Source: Schistocephalus solidus
Lineage: Eukaryota > Platyhelminthes > Cestoda > Diphyllobothriidea > Diphyllobothriidae
Direction: 5' to 3'
DNA length: 64,000 nucleotides
Assembly: GCA_017591395.1 (NCBI GenBank)
Contig: WEDG01000885.1
Span: 50,594-114,593 of the forward strand
Both the position numbers and the translations under genes were made by a program. Positions 56,141 to 64,000 of this stretch are shown one piece after another. Position 1 is the first letter of the stretch. Every line of letters starts with the position of its first letter. Under the pieces are notes generated by a model. That model saw only the letters and a list, made by a program, of their open reading frames with translations, searched no databases and was not told the DNA's origin.

Positions 56141-57900
56141 TCAGCTTACTTGCTTAGTTCGAGTAGACGGTCCAGGTTTCGATCCGTAAAGAATTGTCGT
56201 CAAGACGAGGGCCTTGTACATCTTCAGTTTGGTGTTCAGGTGAACACCGTGGCTATTCCACACGGAGGCCTGCAGCCGGCCGAAGGCCTGACTAGCTTTG
56301 GAGATCCATTGGACAACCTCGTCATCGATTCTCGTGTTGCGTGACAGCGTGCTTCCTAGATAAGCGAAGGTTTCCACGTTTTTAAATTGAGCACCGTTGA
56401 CATTTATTTGGGGAGAATTGTATTCCACGCTGGGTGGCAGCTGGTGCATGACAACCGTTTTGACTGTACTGATTGTTAATCCAAAATCGGCGCAGCCTGT
56501 GGCGAAGAGGTCCATACTCCTTTGCATGTCCTCCTCCGTCACGGTGTTAAGTGCACAGTCGTCCGCGAAGAGCAAGTCATGGACTGTAGGCATAGACACA
56601 TGCGTTGAAGCCTGCATACGCCGACTGTTGAGAAGGTGCCCGTCAGTTCTGTAGGCGATGCGGATCCCAGGCTGCTTATCACGGTAGGCATCCATCAGCA
56701 TAGCCGAGAACATGAGATTGAACAGGGTGGGAGTCAATACGCAGTCCTGCTTCACTCCTTTGGTCACTGCGAATGCTTCGGATACCGTCCCATCGTCAGT
56801 GATGCGCACCGTCATCCCGTCATGAAGCTGATGCACCATGTTCGTGAACCGCTCAGGACAACCTAATTTCTGCATGACTTTACACAGTCCGTCGCGATTC
56901 ACCGTGTCAAAGGCTTTCTTCAGATCCACTAAGGTAGTGTATAGGTGAGTTCGCATCTCCTAGCGCTTCTCTTGTAGCTGGCGGGTGGCAAAGATCATAT
57001 CGGTTGTCCTGCGGTGTCGGCGGAAGCCACATTGGCTTTGCGGGAGTAGGCCCAACTCTAGGTGACCGTTCAGACGATTGATAAGGATACGGGCGAAGAT
57101 CTTCCCGGGATAGTGAGCAATTAGATGCCTCTGTTATTATCACAGAGTTGCCGGATACCCTTCCGTTTGTAGAGATGGACGATGATCGCGTCTTTGAAAT
57201 CCTGAGGAACTTTGTCCTTGGCACCACATCTCCTAGAAGAGTGTTGTGAGTTATGCAATCAGCCGGGGCCCATCGTGCTTGTAGACTTCCGGTGGGATTG
57301 CGTCGGATCCCGGTGCTTTTCCGCTGGAAATCTGCTGCACGGCCCGGATGGTTTCTGGTAGGGAAGGCGGCAGATCCAGGTCATTGTTCGTGTCCACTTG
57401 AGGGAGCTGGTCAATGGCAGCATCGGAGATGGCTGATGAGCAATTAAGGAAAATTCTGAAGTGCTCGGCCCAGCGCTTCAGAATTTGTGATTTCTCTGTC
57501 AGTGTTGTGCCGTCAGAGCTGAGCAGCGGTGTGGTCCCCTTGATACACGGGCCGTAGATGACCTTGATGGCTTTGAAAAAGTTTTTCATTTCATTGCGGT
57601 CCGCATACCCCTGGATTTCCTCAGCCTTTCGGATCATCCAGGCATCCTGAGTCTCCCACAGCTATTGCTGTACAAGGCGCCGGCATCTGAAGAAGGCTGC
57701 TTTGGTGGCGTCAGTCCGAAGGTCCATGTAGGCTTTGTGTAGTCCATTCTTCTCCGCGAGTAAGTTGCTGATGTTGGCGTCATTGTCGTCAAACCAGTCC
57801 TGGTGTTGATGGTGTGCGCGGCCGAGGACTTCGAGAGCGGTTGACTGGATGACATTTCGCAGTTGACACCATCGTGTCTACACGGTAGCGGTATCATCTA
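56141..57900 (-). pseudogene. LINE reverse transcriptase, interrupted
   Basis: Pieces: thumb-side linker QDWFDDNDANISNLLAEKN and IRKAEEIQGYADRNEMKNFF (57,800-57,560), AVQQISSGKAPGSDAIPPEV (about 57,340), and the main RT ORF 56,956-56,141. That ORF has [13 protein letters not shown] (first catalytic Asp), [15 protein letters not shown] (canonical GVKQGC), LLFADDCAL (catalytic FADD) and FAYLGSTLS. It ends by frameshift where relatives read GAETWT. A frameshift and stop lie between 57,250 and 56,957. Confidence 0.85.
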
Positions 57901-57944
57901 TAGCATGCAGGTCCTCCAGTTTCTCGGTTATTTGGTTGCTGAAA

Positions 57945-58316
57945 TCAAAACAGTGAGCAAGCAAATTTAATAAAAAGAGTATTTAACTTACCTGGTGGCC
58001 GCTTACCTTGGGGCCTTCGTCGGGGTTGCAGTCGGACCCTCATCTGGGAGATGACGAGGCAGTGATCTGTCCAAACATCGGCATCGCGGATCGCCTTGGT
58101 TACCAGCACGTCCTGTCGATCTCGCCTCCGGACGAGAACATAGTCCAGCAGCTGCCAGCGCCACGACCGAGGGTGCATCCACGTGGCCTTCTCCCGCGTC
58201 GGAAGGTGGAAGAAGGTATTGGTCAGCAGGAGACGGTGTTCCGCACACGTGCGCAGAAGAAGGAGGCCGTTATCGTTAGAGCTACCGAGACCGTGAGGAC
58301 CCAGCCACGCTAATCC
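57945..58316 (-). pseudogene. LINE endonuclease (EEP) C-terminal fragment
   Basis: Frame reads [50 protein letters not shown] and [16 protein letters not shown]. The HPRS, LDYV and TDH-LV blocks are the last conserved motifs of the endonuclease/exonuclease/phosphatase fold, with TDH supplying the catalytic Asp/His pair. N-terminal catalytic motifs are missing because the copy is truncated. Confidence 0.8.
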
Positions 58317-58319
58317 AAA

Positions 58320-59335
58320 AAGGTTTTAGGATTCTTACCACTGCCTCTGAAACGTTCCTCACGTAGGGGATTGCGAGCCAAAAGTTTGGCTTTTCTTCGC
58401 TCAACCGCTCAAACTGAGGTATTTGCGGATGAATGACTTTGGACAACCGTTGGCTGTAAAAAGAGCATGCAATTACTCCATCTCCTTCTTCTTCCCACTG
58501 TCATCAATGCAGTGTGTTTGAAAACGTCGGAGGATGGTTCTGACACACCTGTGTTTGTGACCAACAGGGTAGTTGCTTCGGAAACGGAGAATGCACGTAG
58601 GTTATGTTACCTTACGGTAGACCGTTACCCTTATGTTCCCGTCTGCCAGCTTCGTAACTTGAACTTCAAGGAAGGGCAACTGATTGATGACTCCTTCTTC
58701 CATGGTAAACTGGATGCCGGGAAAGATCGAATTCAACAATGCCCTGCAAGCCTGCAAGTGACTCCTCTTGATTATGACAAACGTGTCGTCAGCGTATCTG
58801 GCCCAGAACTTTGGGGGTACGAGCTGAAGACCAGCTGCTCAAACCTCTACAAAACTGATTCGGCAATTAGTCCAGACAGAGGCGAGCCTATTGGCGTCCC
58901 CTTCTTGTGCTCGTAGACTTGGCCATTGAATGATAATAATGTATTAAGACACAGCTCGATGAACTCGACGGTGAGTGCCCACTAGAGCTCTTGTTCGGTC
59001 CCGTCATATTTTCCCGGAGAATGCTGTCGATAGTCTCGATAGCCAATGCGGGTGGGATAGAGGTAAATAACGAGATCACGTCAAAGGACACCATCACCTC
59101 GTCAGCCTCTACTTCAAGATGTTTGATGCGCGTTAAGAACTCGTCAGCTGACTTCCCTGTCCACTTCGAATCCTTGGTTAGGAAACAAAGTCGCTGATAC
59201 AACCACTTTGACAGCCCAAAGGTTGGGGTGCCACGTAAGGAGACGATGGGGCGTAGGGGCACTCCTGGCCGTAGAAGCGCGCCATCGAGGCATCAGTGAC
59301 CTTTGCAGCCAGCACTCACCAATCTGCTTAAAGAA
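58320..59335 (-). pseudogene. Penelope-like RT remnant (PLE-2-like)
   Basis: Minus-strand pieces: VPLRPIVSLRGTPTFGLSKW and MVSFDVISLFTSIPPALAIE (ORF 59,262-58,888), then in other frames GTPIGSPLSGLIAES, the YADDTFVII block (where relatives have YVDD), FPGIQFTMEEGVINQLPFLE and a linker near 58,350-58,450. Sequence resembles PLE-2 (43.3 kb) more than PLE-1. The endonuclease is missing: the element is cut at 58,320, next to the LINE's 5' end. Multiple frame breaks. Confidence 0.8.
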
Positions 59336-59442
59336 CATGTATGTTCCATTGTGCCCTGGAGCTCACACTGGAGCCCTCGCAGGCGGTCGCTTAGCGACGT
59401 GTAGCATATGTTGATAATGTGGAACCGACAAAGACAAAGAGA

Positions 59443-59485
59443 GACTGGAATGGCCATTTCTGGCATTAGCCGTCATCAGCCAGTC
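59443..59485 (-). ncRNA. Hammerhead ribozyme motif, family A, intact core
   Basis: Minus strand: stem I GACTGG/CCAGTC (six Watson-Crick pairs), CTGATGA, stem II GGC-TAAT-GCC with a C-A mismatch next to the core, GAA, stem III ATGGCCAT, U17. All invariant bases present. Confidence 0.7.
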
Positions 59486-60053
59486 ATACCCAATCCCAAG
59501 TGTGGCAAACCTGTGATTCGAACCCGCGACCTTTTGTAATTGAGTCGAGATGCTCTACCATTGAGCCACGGGCTCGTTGCTTTCTTGGTTGCGATCGGGA
59601 AGATGCTGATAGTGTGCGGCTCACCGATCTGCTTAAAGAACATTCATGTTCCGTAGTGCCCTGGAACTCAGACTAGAGCCCTCGCAGAGCAGTCGCATAG
59701 CGACGTGTAGCATATGTTGATAATGTTGAACCGACAAAAGATAAGGGGAGACCGGAATGGCCATTTCTGGCTTATTGGCTGTCATCAGTCAGTCATACCC
59801 AATCCCAAGTGTGGAACAACTGGATTCGAACCAGACCTTTGGTAGTGGAGTCAGAGCAACTCTACCATTGAGCCACGGGCTCGTTGCTGTCGGTTGCAAT
59901 CGGGGAATATGCTGATAGTGTGCGGCTCACCGATCTGCGCAGGAACATTTATGTTCCGTAGTGCCCTGGAACTCAGACTAGAGCCCTCGCAGGCAGTCGC
60001 ATAGCGACGTGCTAGCATATGTTGATAATGTGGAACCGACAAAGACAAGGGGA

Positions 60054-60098
60054 GACCGGAACGGCCATTTCTGGCTTATTAGCCGTCATCAGCCAGTC
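60054..60098 (-). ncRNA. Hammerhead ribozyme motif, family A, intact core
   Basis: Minus strand: GACTGG/CCGGTC (one G-U), CTGATGA, GGCT-AATA-AGCC, GAA, ATGGCCGT (one G-U in stem III), U17. The middle unit (59,750-59,794) has a mismatch at the innermost stem I pair. Confidence 0.65.
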
Positions 60099-60132
60099 AT
60101 ACCCTTCCAGGTGTGGAACACCTGGGATATAC

Positions 60133-60310
60133 TAAATATATATCGGGGAAATAATTTCTGAAATTATTAGAGTGCAGAACATGGAGTCAGGTGACTCGGA
60201 CAGCGACTTTTTAGGGTCAGACCCGAAATTTCAATGAACATTTGGGCCGAAGACAATCAACCACTGTGCAATAACCACGTAATGCCCATTCTACAAACAA
60301 GTAGTACTAC
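60133..60310 (+). repeat. Family C repeat, unit 1
   Basis: ATCGGGGAAATAATTTCTGA ... GGGTCAGACCCGAAATTTCA ... CCACGTAATGCCCATTCTAC. Repeated in the same direction at 60,495-60,655. Confidence 0.8.
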
Positions 60311-60344
60311 AAGTAGTATGAATCTTATATGGCAAAGACATTAT

Positions 60345-60480
60345 ACACCGTACTTCCGACATTGGTACTGGCTAAAAGCCCAGACACGTGTTTCGCTGAT
60401 GTTTCTGCTGCTGCGTGACGCAGCAACGAGGGTTCTGCTCCTCAGTGGGTCCCCAGCGTTCTCTATGCGGTTTCTGGTAT
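60345..60480 (-). mobile_element. Family B element with hammerhead motif, between two family C units
   Basis: Inverse of 11,795-11,940. Predicted ribozyme 60,379-60,449 (minus): CCCA/TGGG stem I, CTGAGGA, stem II GCAGA/TCAGC (closing pair now G-C, one A-A mismatch), GAA, palindromic ACACGTGT, C17. Confidence 0.75.
60379..60449 (-). ncRNA. Hammerhead ribozyme motif, family B, intact core
   Basis: Same core and cleavage triplet (GTC) as at 11,824-11,895. Stem III palindrome intact. Confidence 0.7.
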
Positions 60481-60494
60481 ATAGACTCAGAGAA

Positions 60495-60655
60495 TAATCG
60501 GAAATAATTTCACGAAATTATTAAGTGCAGGACATGGAGTCGAGGTGATTCGGACTTTATGACTTTTGAGGTCAGACCCGAAATTTCAATGAACGTTTTG
60601 GGTCGAAGACAATCAACCACTGTGGAATAACCACGTAATGCCCATTCTACAAACA
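60495..60655 (+). repeat. Family C repeat, unit 2
   Basis: Direct repeat of 60,133-60,310, ending at a short (TA)n (60,655-60,668). Confidence 0.8.
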
Positions 60656-60664
60656 TATATATAT

Positions 60665-61205
60665 ATATGCAGAGGACCACGACAGCGAATATGGGTAGAT
60701 TGATACAGTCTCTTTCGGACTAACTCTGCCTTCATTCAGCCAATAATAGCTCTGACTACCGAGCTGGGACTGGAAACACAAACATGCGCTCGAGTACGGC
60801 GCAGACGCTCCACTCACTGGGTCTAGCAGATGGGTCATAAAGCACTTCATCGAACCGAATTCCATCAGGGCCTCACCACCTGTCATTCTCTGCTGCAGCT
60901 CGGCTATTTATTCAAACAGGAATAGGCGCACACCGATCTGGTGGCTTCCCGAAGCAAACCGTAGCTCCGTATGTGCGGCAAGGTGCACGAGAACGAGGCA
61001 ATACCAGTGCGGAGGCCGAGTCGGCCAAGAGTTATAATTGGAGAGCGAAACACGACAGAATATGGGTGGAATTGATTACAGTCTGTTTCGAGGCTTATTC
61101 TTCCTTCATTCAGCCAGATCGCAACTGACTACCGGCTGGGATTGGAAACACAAAACATGCGCTCGAGTACGGCGCAGACTGTCCACACACTGGGTATATA
61201 TATGC
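60665..61205 (+). repeat. Family D: two direct repeats ~370 bp apart
   Basis: The segment around ATATGGGTAGATTGATACAG ... CATGCGCTCGAGTACGGCGC (60,690-60,820) recurs at 61,050-61,185. Both copies end near CACTGGGT. No coding or terminal motifs recognised. Could be two LTR-like or tandem satellite units. Confidence 0.7.
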
Positions 61206-61209
61206 TCTC

Positions 61210-64000
61210 CATATTGAGAGTCGTCGATAGGCTGTTGACTGCGGTGGTTCGTCCTTTACCGTTTTCACTGACTTTCGAGTTCGTTCGATTCTATAGCAAC
61301 TTCGTTTCGGCAAATCAGGAGTCGACGGAAAGGTACCGTCCAGAGTGGGGTCCGTGCTATCCCGGTAAGCTTCCATTACCGGAAGGGTGGGTAGAGATAT
61401 TCCGTGAAATATCGAATTTCCGTTTGGTAATTGGTGATTTCGTCTCCTCCGCCTGCGTAACGCATTTCGAATTTCTGAGTTTTCCTCTCTGCTGTAGCTC
61501 TACGAGTCCGCAATTCATCTCAGTGTCAATGGATTATGGCCTATATATAGTGTGGCTGTGAGTCGCTGTTTTTGTGTTCTTGCGGCCTCCATGTACATGG
61601 TTTTGCACTTTCAGGCGCCTGCTGTAACTTTGAGGACGTCGAAGAGTATTATATAGCACTTCACGCCTCTCTGTCCCTGATGAAAAGAGTCTCGACAATT
61701 TAGTCAGCCCTCTCCCAGTATTCCTGATCCGCGATTCTTTTCTGTCCAGCTTTTTGTATCGTTTAGATATTATGCGTAAAATCTCGCATTTCAGTTGTAC
61801 TTTGTTTTGGCGGGCGGCTGGTTCGCCTACAGCATAAAATAAAATTAATAGACTCCGCCGCTCATTGGGACCGGACATATGGACGTTCGTTATTGTTTTA
61901 AAATGTCGATGCCTAACGCATAAAGCACGGGCACTTCGCGCGGTGCAGTGCAAAACTCATCGGCATTGAGATTCACAAATTCACGCCACAGCTGCTCTTT
62001 GTCGATAATATTTTTCCTGACTGACTGATTGTCGTTATTTGGCTACCGCAGATTGGCTCCTGTCTTCCAGCTCGAGACTTACATTTAGCCTACTGCTTGT
62101 GGGAAATCCGAAATCCGAGTTCCTTATATGTGGCCCTACTATACTGAACGGAATTACACACTCCGCAGAGAGCTTAAGAGAGCACCAGAGCCGATCCTCG
62201 GCGCTGTATAGCAAAACCTGAAAGCCTTCCTGAACTTATGTTTGCAAAGACGGTTTGAGCCACCAAAATTCAATCCTGTACGCCATCATGGAGGGTATTT
62301 ACAATTGAGCATCCACGGTTCTAGTCGCTCTCCCGTTTCGTGATGTCCTAACTGATCTATCAGCCACTTACCAGAGTATAACGGAGTCACAGCATCCATC
62401 TGTTGCAACAACTTCAGGAATTCTTCAGCCGACCTGAGATCAGTGATTATGGGTGATGTCAACCGCACCGGAAAGTAACTGGAGCATGGTTCAAGTAATC
62501 GTCACGCAGAAATCAGCGCTTTCGATTATGTTACTTCTGCACAAAATCTTGGAAGGAGCTCCTCAGGCAAAAGCAACCCTGGTCAGCCAGAGACTGAAAT
62601 GAAGGGTAAAATGCTAACTGTCTAGGACAGGTTATTACGAGCTCAGCGGGCAACATCAGGCAGGGTGTCCATCCTCACTCGGCCGAAGTGATGACCACGT
62701 GAGTGCGCGTGGGATTACTCGTTGTTCTCCGTTTTACCTATCATAGACGAAAAATCAACGTTTGGTGAGATGAATTTTCACGGAAATGAGGAGTAGAGAT
62801 CGATCACCCTTGCCAGGCTGGGCGAGAGATTGCGAGTTTTCAGGCGCAGCTCACGGACAACTGACTGCGGTGTGCGTAGTCTCTTCTAATATGGAAAGCA
62901 CTCCTGGGATGCTAGATAGCAGACTAAGGAAATGAAAATACACTGGAAATGTCATTTGTGGAGGATATAGAATTTTTATTTGGATTAGCGCCATAAAGCA
63001 AGGTACCATGTCTAAACAAACATTAGTAATGAAATAAAGGTATGACCAAAAAGGTGCAGATGGAAATGTAAAAGTGTTTAAATGTAAGTGATAGGCGCTT
63101 GTCCTGTTCGGTTAACAGCTAGCAATGTTTTAGAGTAGTAGCCGAAAGTGGTAGAAAAGAGCCCGGTGAACCGTAAAGCTCCTGCCTATGGAGTCAGAGT
63201 TCAATAGTGACCTCCATTTTTCCAAAGATGCGTAAGAAGAAAACTGCCCAGAACAATAAGGTAAGGTGGTAGAGTATGCTGAGTGTTGCAGAAGTATATC
63301 AGAGTGAGGATATTAGAAGCGTCGAGCCTGGTTCGATTTCTCGATCAATATGGCGCATAAAGACAGAAATCTCCAGAAAGGAAGCTACGGTGGTTGGGGG
63401 CCTCAACATCTTAGGATCCAGGAATATAATTCTGATGATGGTTAGTATCGAACGAAGCAGCAGCATTTTCGGGACTGTGTATGTCCGAAGATGTAAACGT
63501 CTGAGTGACTTCATCTTTAGAATGGCTGGTGGTATAAAGACATTTATGGTTCCTAAGACTCGAGTTAGATAATATCAAGATGGTCCTTACATTTCCCGAT
63601 GGTTACGCTCTCTCGAGTCATGGAGAGAAGCTGCTCGGAAAAAAGATGAAGAAAATTAAAGAGTCAGCCAGAGTTTGGTTGTAGGAGTATAATGGTGCAG
63701 TTTTTCGTTTGAATTTCAGGGTAGCGGATTAACGTTACCTGATTTCAAATTGCGAAATTTGTTGTTTCAAAAGAAAGCTCACCGCACTAGAGAGCAAAGA
63801 GATAAGAGAGCGTTTACATTAGTGGCGGGATGCATGAGGAGATATAAGTAGTGGCAGAATTTCTCAGGTTCGATTCGTTCAATTCAGCTTTATTGGGGGA
63901 AATAGGCATGGGCCTTTGAGTACCCCTATCGGCAACGTAAAATTGGAGTGCGGTATACGAGAAAGCCGTGCGGGTTGCCGAAAGGTACAAAAGGCGGTCA
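61210..64000. other. No gene recognised
   Basis: 2.8 kb with ORFs up to 139 codons (61,142-61,561 +; 61,534-61,953 -; 63,276-63,572 +), none with a recognised domain. The 98-codon ORF at 63,276 is the least repetitive and could be a fragment of something real, but nothing supports this. Confidence 0.4.

Larger units (their letters stand above)
54886..58316 (-). mobile_element. 5'-truncated LINE with endonuclease end, RT and zinc-finger-like C-terminus
   Basis: 3.4 kb on the minus strand. From its 5' end: C-terminal part of an apurinic-type endonuclease (58,316-57,990), linker, RT (about 57,640-56,140), post-RT region (about 56,140-55,700) and a Cys/His-rich tail (55,700-54,886). The protein type is one I know from flatworm genomes. 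Clade assignment (RTE/CR1-like) is uncertain. The 5' truncation point at 58,316 abuts a Penelope RT remnant. Several single-base frame breaks. Confidence 0.85.
59340..60120 (-). mobile_element. Second tandem array of family A units, different tRNA-like head
   Basis: Three hammerhead landmarks at 59,443, 59,750 and 60,054 (spacing 307 and 304 bp), all minus. The head here reads CGTGGCTCAATGGTAGAGCA ... GGTCGCGGGTTCGAATCA (minus strand near 59,575-59,510), a well-formed box A/box B pair but a different tRNA type from the 1-1,195 array. The hammerhead and the position of the parts are shared. Confidence 0.85.

Noticed and set aside
59510..59575. Possible functional tRNA genes (box A/box B pairs in family A heads)
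   Set aside because: The acceptor stem cannot be closed convincingly, and the sequences are always fused to the hammerhead and body repeat, so they are SINE-like heads.
60133..60310. Family C as a ribozyme carrier
   Set aside because: No CUGANGA core with a following GAA on either strand.
63276..63572. 98-codon ORF as a gene
   Set aside because: No domain, splice sites or homologous pattern recognised; of a length expected by chance in this window.

Overview
The window looks like gene-poor, transposon-rich nuclear DNA from an animal, most probably a flatworm and plausibly a diphyllobothriid-type tapeworm. That placement is inferred from the kinds of retroelement (several Penelope-like families, a LINE of a type common in platyhelminths, tRNA-derived SINE-like units), from AT-rich non-coding DNA and from very long introns; no database search was possible. 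I see no bacterial-type operon, rRNA or functional tRNA. Most open reading frames are accidental or decayed transposon reading frames.

Likely host gene content is small. On the + strand, 22,979-23,585 and 52,341-52,478 are two exons with matching splice phases, encoding the first part of a four-transmembrane protein of the claudin/PMP22/TARP or clarin kind. The intron between them would be 28.8 kb. One weaker antisense exon candidate with a membrane segment lies inside that intron (33,774-33,905).

Layout: 0-1.2 kb, tandem array of a ~309-bp tRNA-headed unit; 1.2-5.4 kb, low-complexity DNA and a (CT)n-tailed repeat; 5.5-6.9 kb, 1.4 kb purine-only satellite; 8.0-8.35 kb, Penelope remnant; 10.3-11.0 kb, repeat fragments; 11.7-22.4 kb, cluster of five Penelope-like element (PLE-1) copies in inverted and tandem arrangement between (TA)n tracts; 23-52 kb, the long intron with PLE, LINE and Tigger remnants, minisatellites, a 1.6-kb inverted repeat pair (34.1-35.8 / 38.6-40.1 kb) and a second PLE (43.3-44.9 kb); 54.9-58.3 kb, a 5'-truncated LINE with C-terminal zinc-finger-like modules; 58.3-59.3 kb, another PLE RT; 59.4-60.1 kb, a second tandem array of the tRNA-headed unit; 60.1-61.2 kb, nested and tandem repeats; 61.2-64 kb, nothing recognised.

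The most interesting result is a set of hammerhead ribozyme motifs embedded in repeats. Family A (tRNA-headed, ~305-309-bp tandem units) and family B (unrelated sequence, e.g. 11,824-11,895) each fold on paper into a hammerhead with intact CUGANGA, GAA and A15.1-U16.1/H17 elements, and both have a very short palindromic stem III. Copies of family A show compensating base changes. Less perfect hammerhead-like motifs occur near the 3' ends of PLE-1 and of a third PLE. This matches what is known of Penelope-associated minimal hammerheads and of retrozymes, and suggests that the PLEs and small ribozyme-bearing elements in this locus form one replication ecology.
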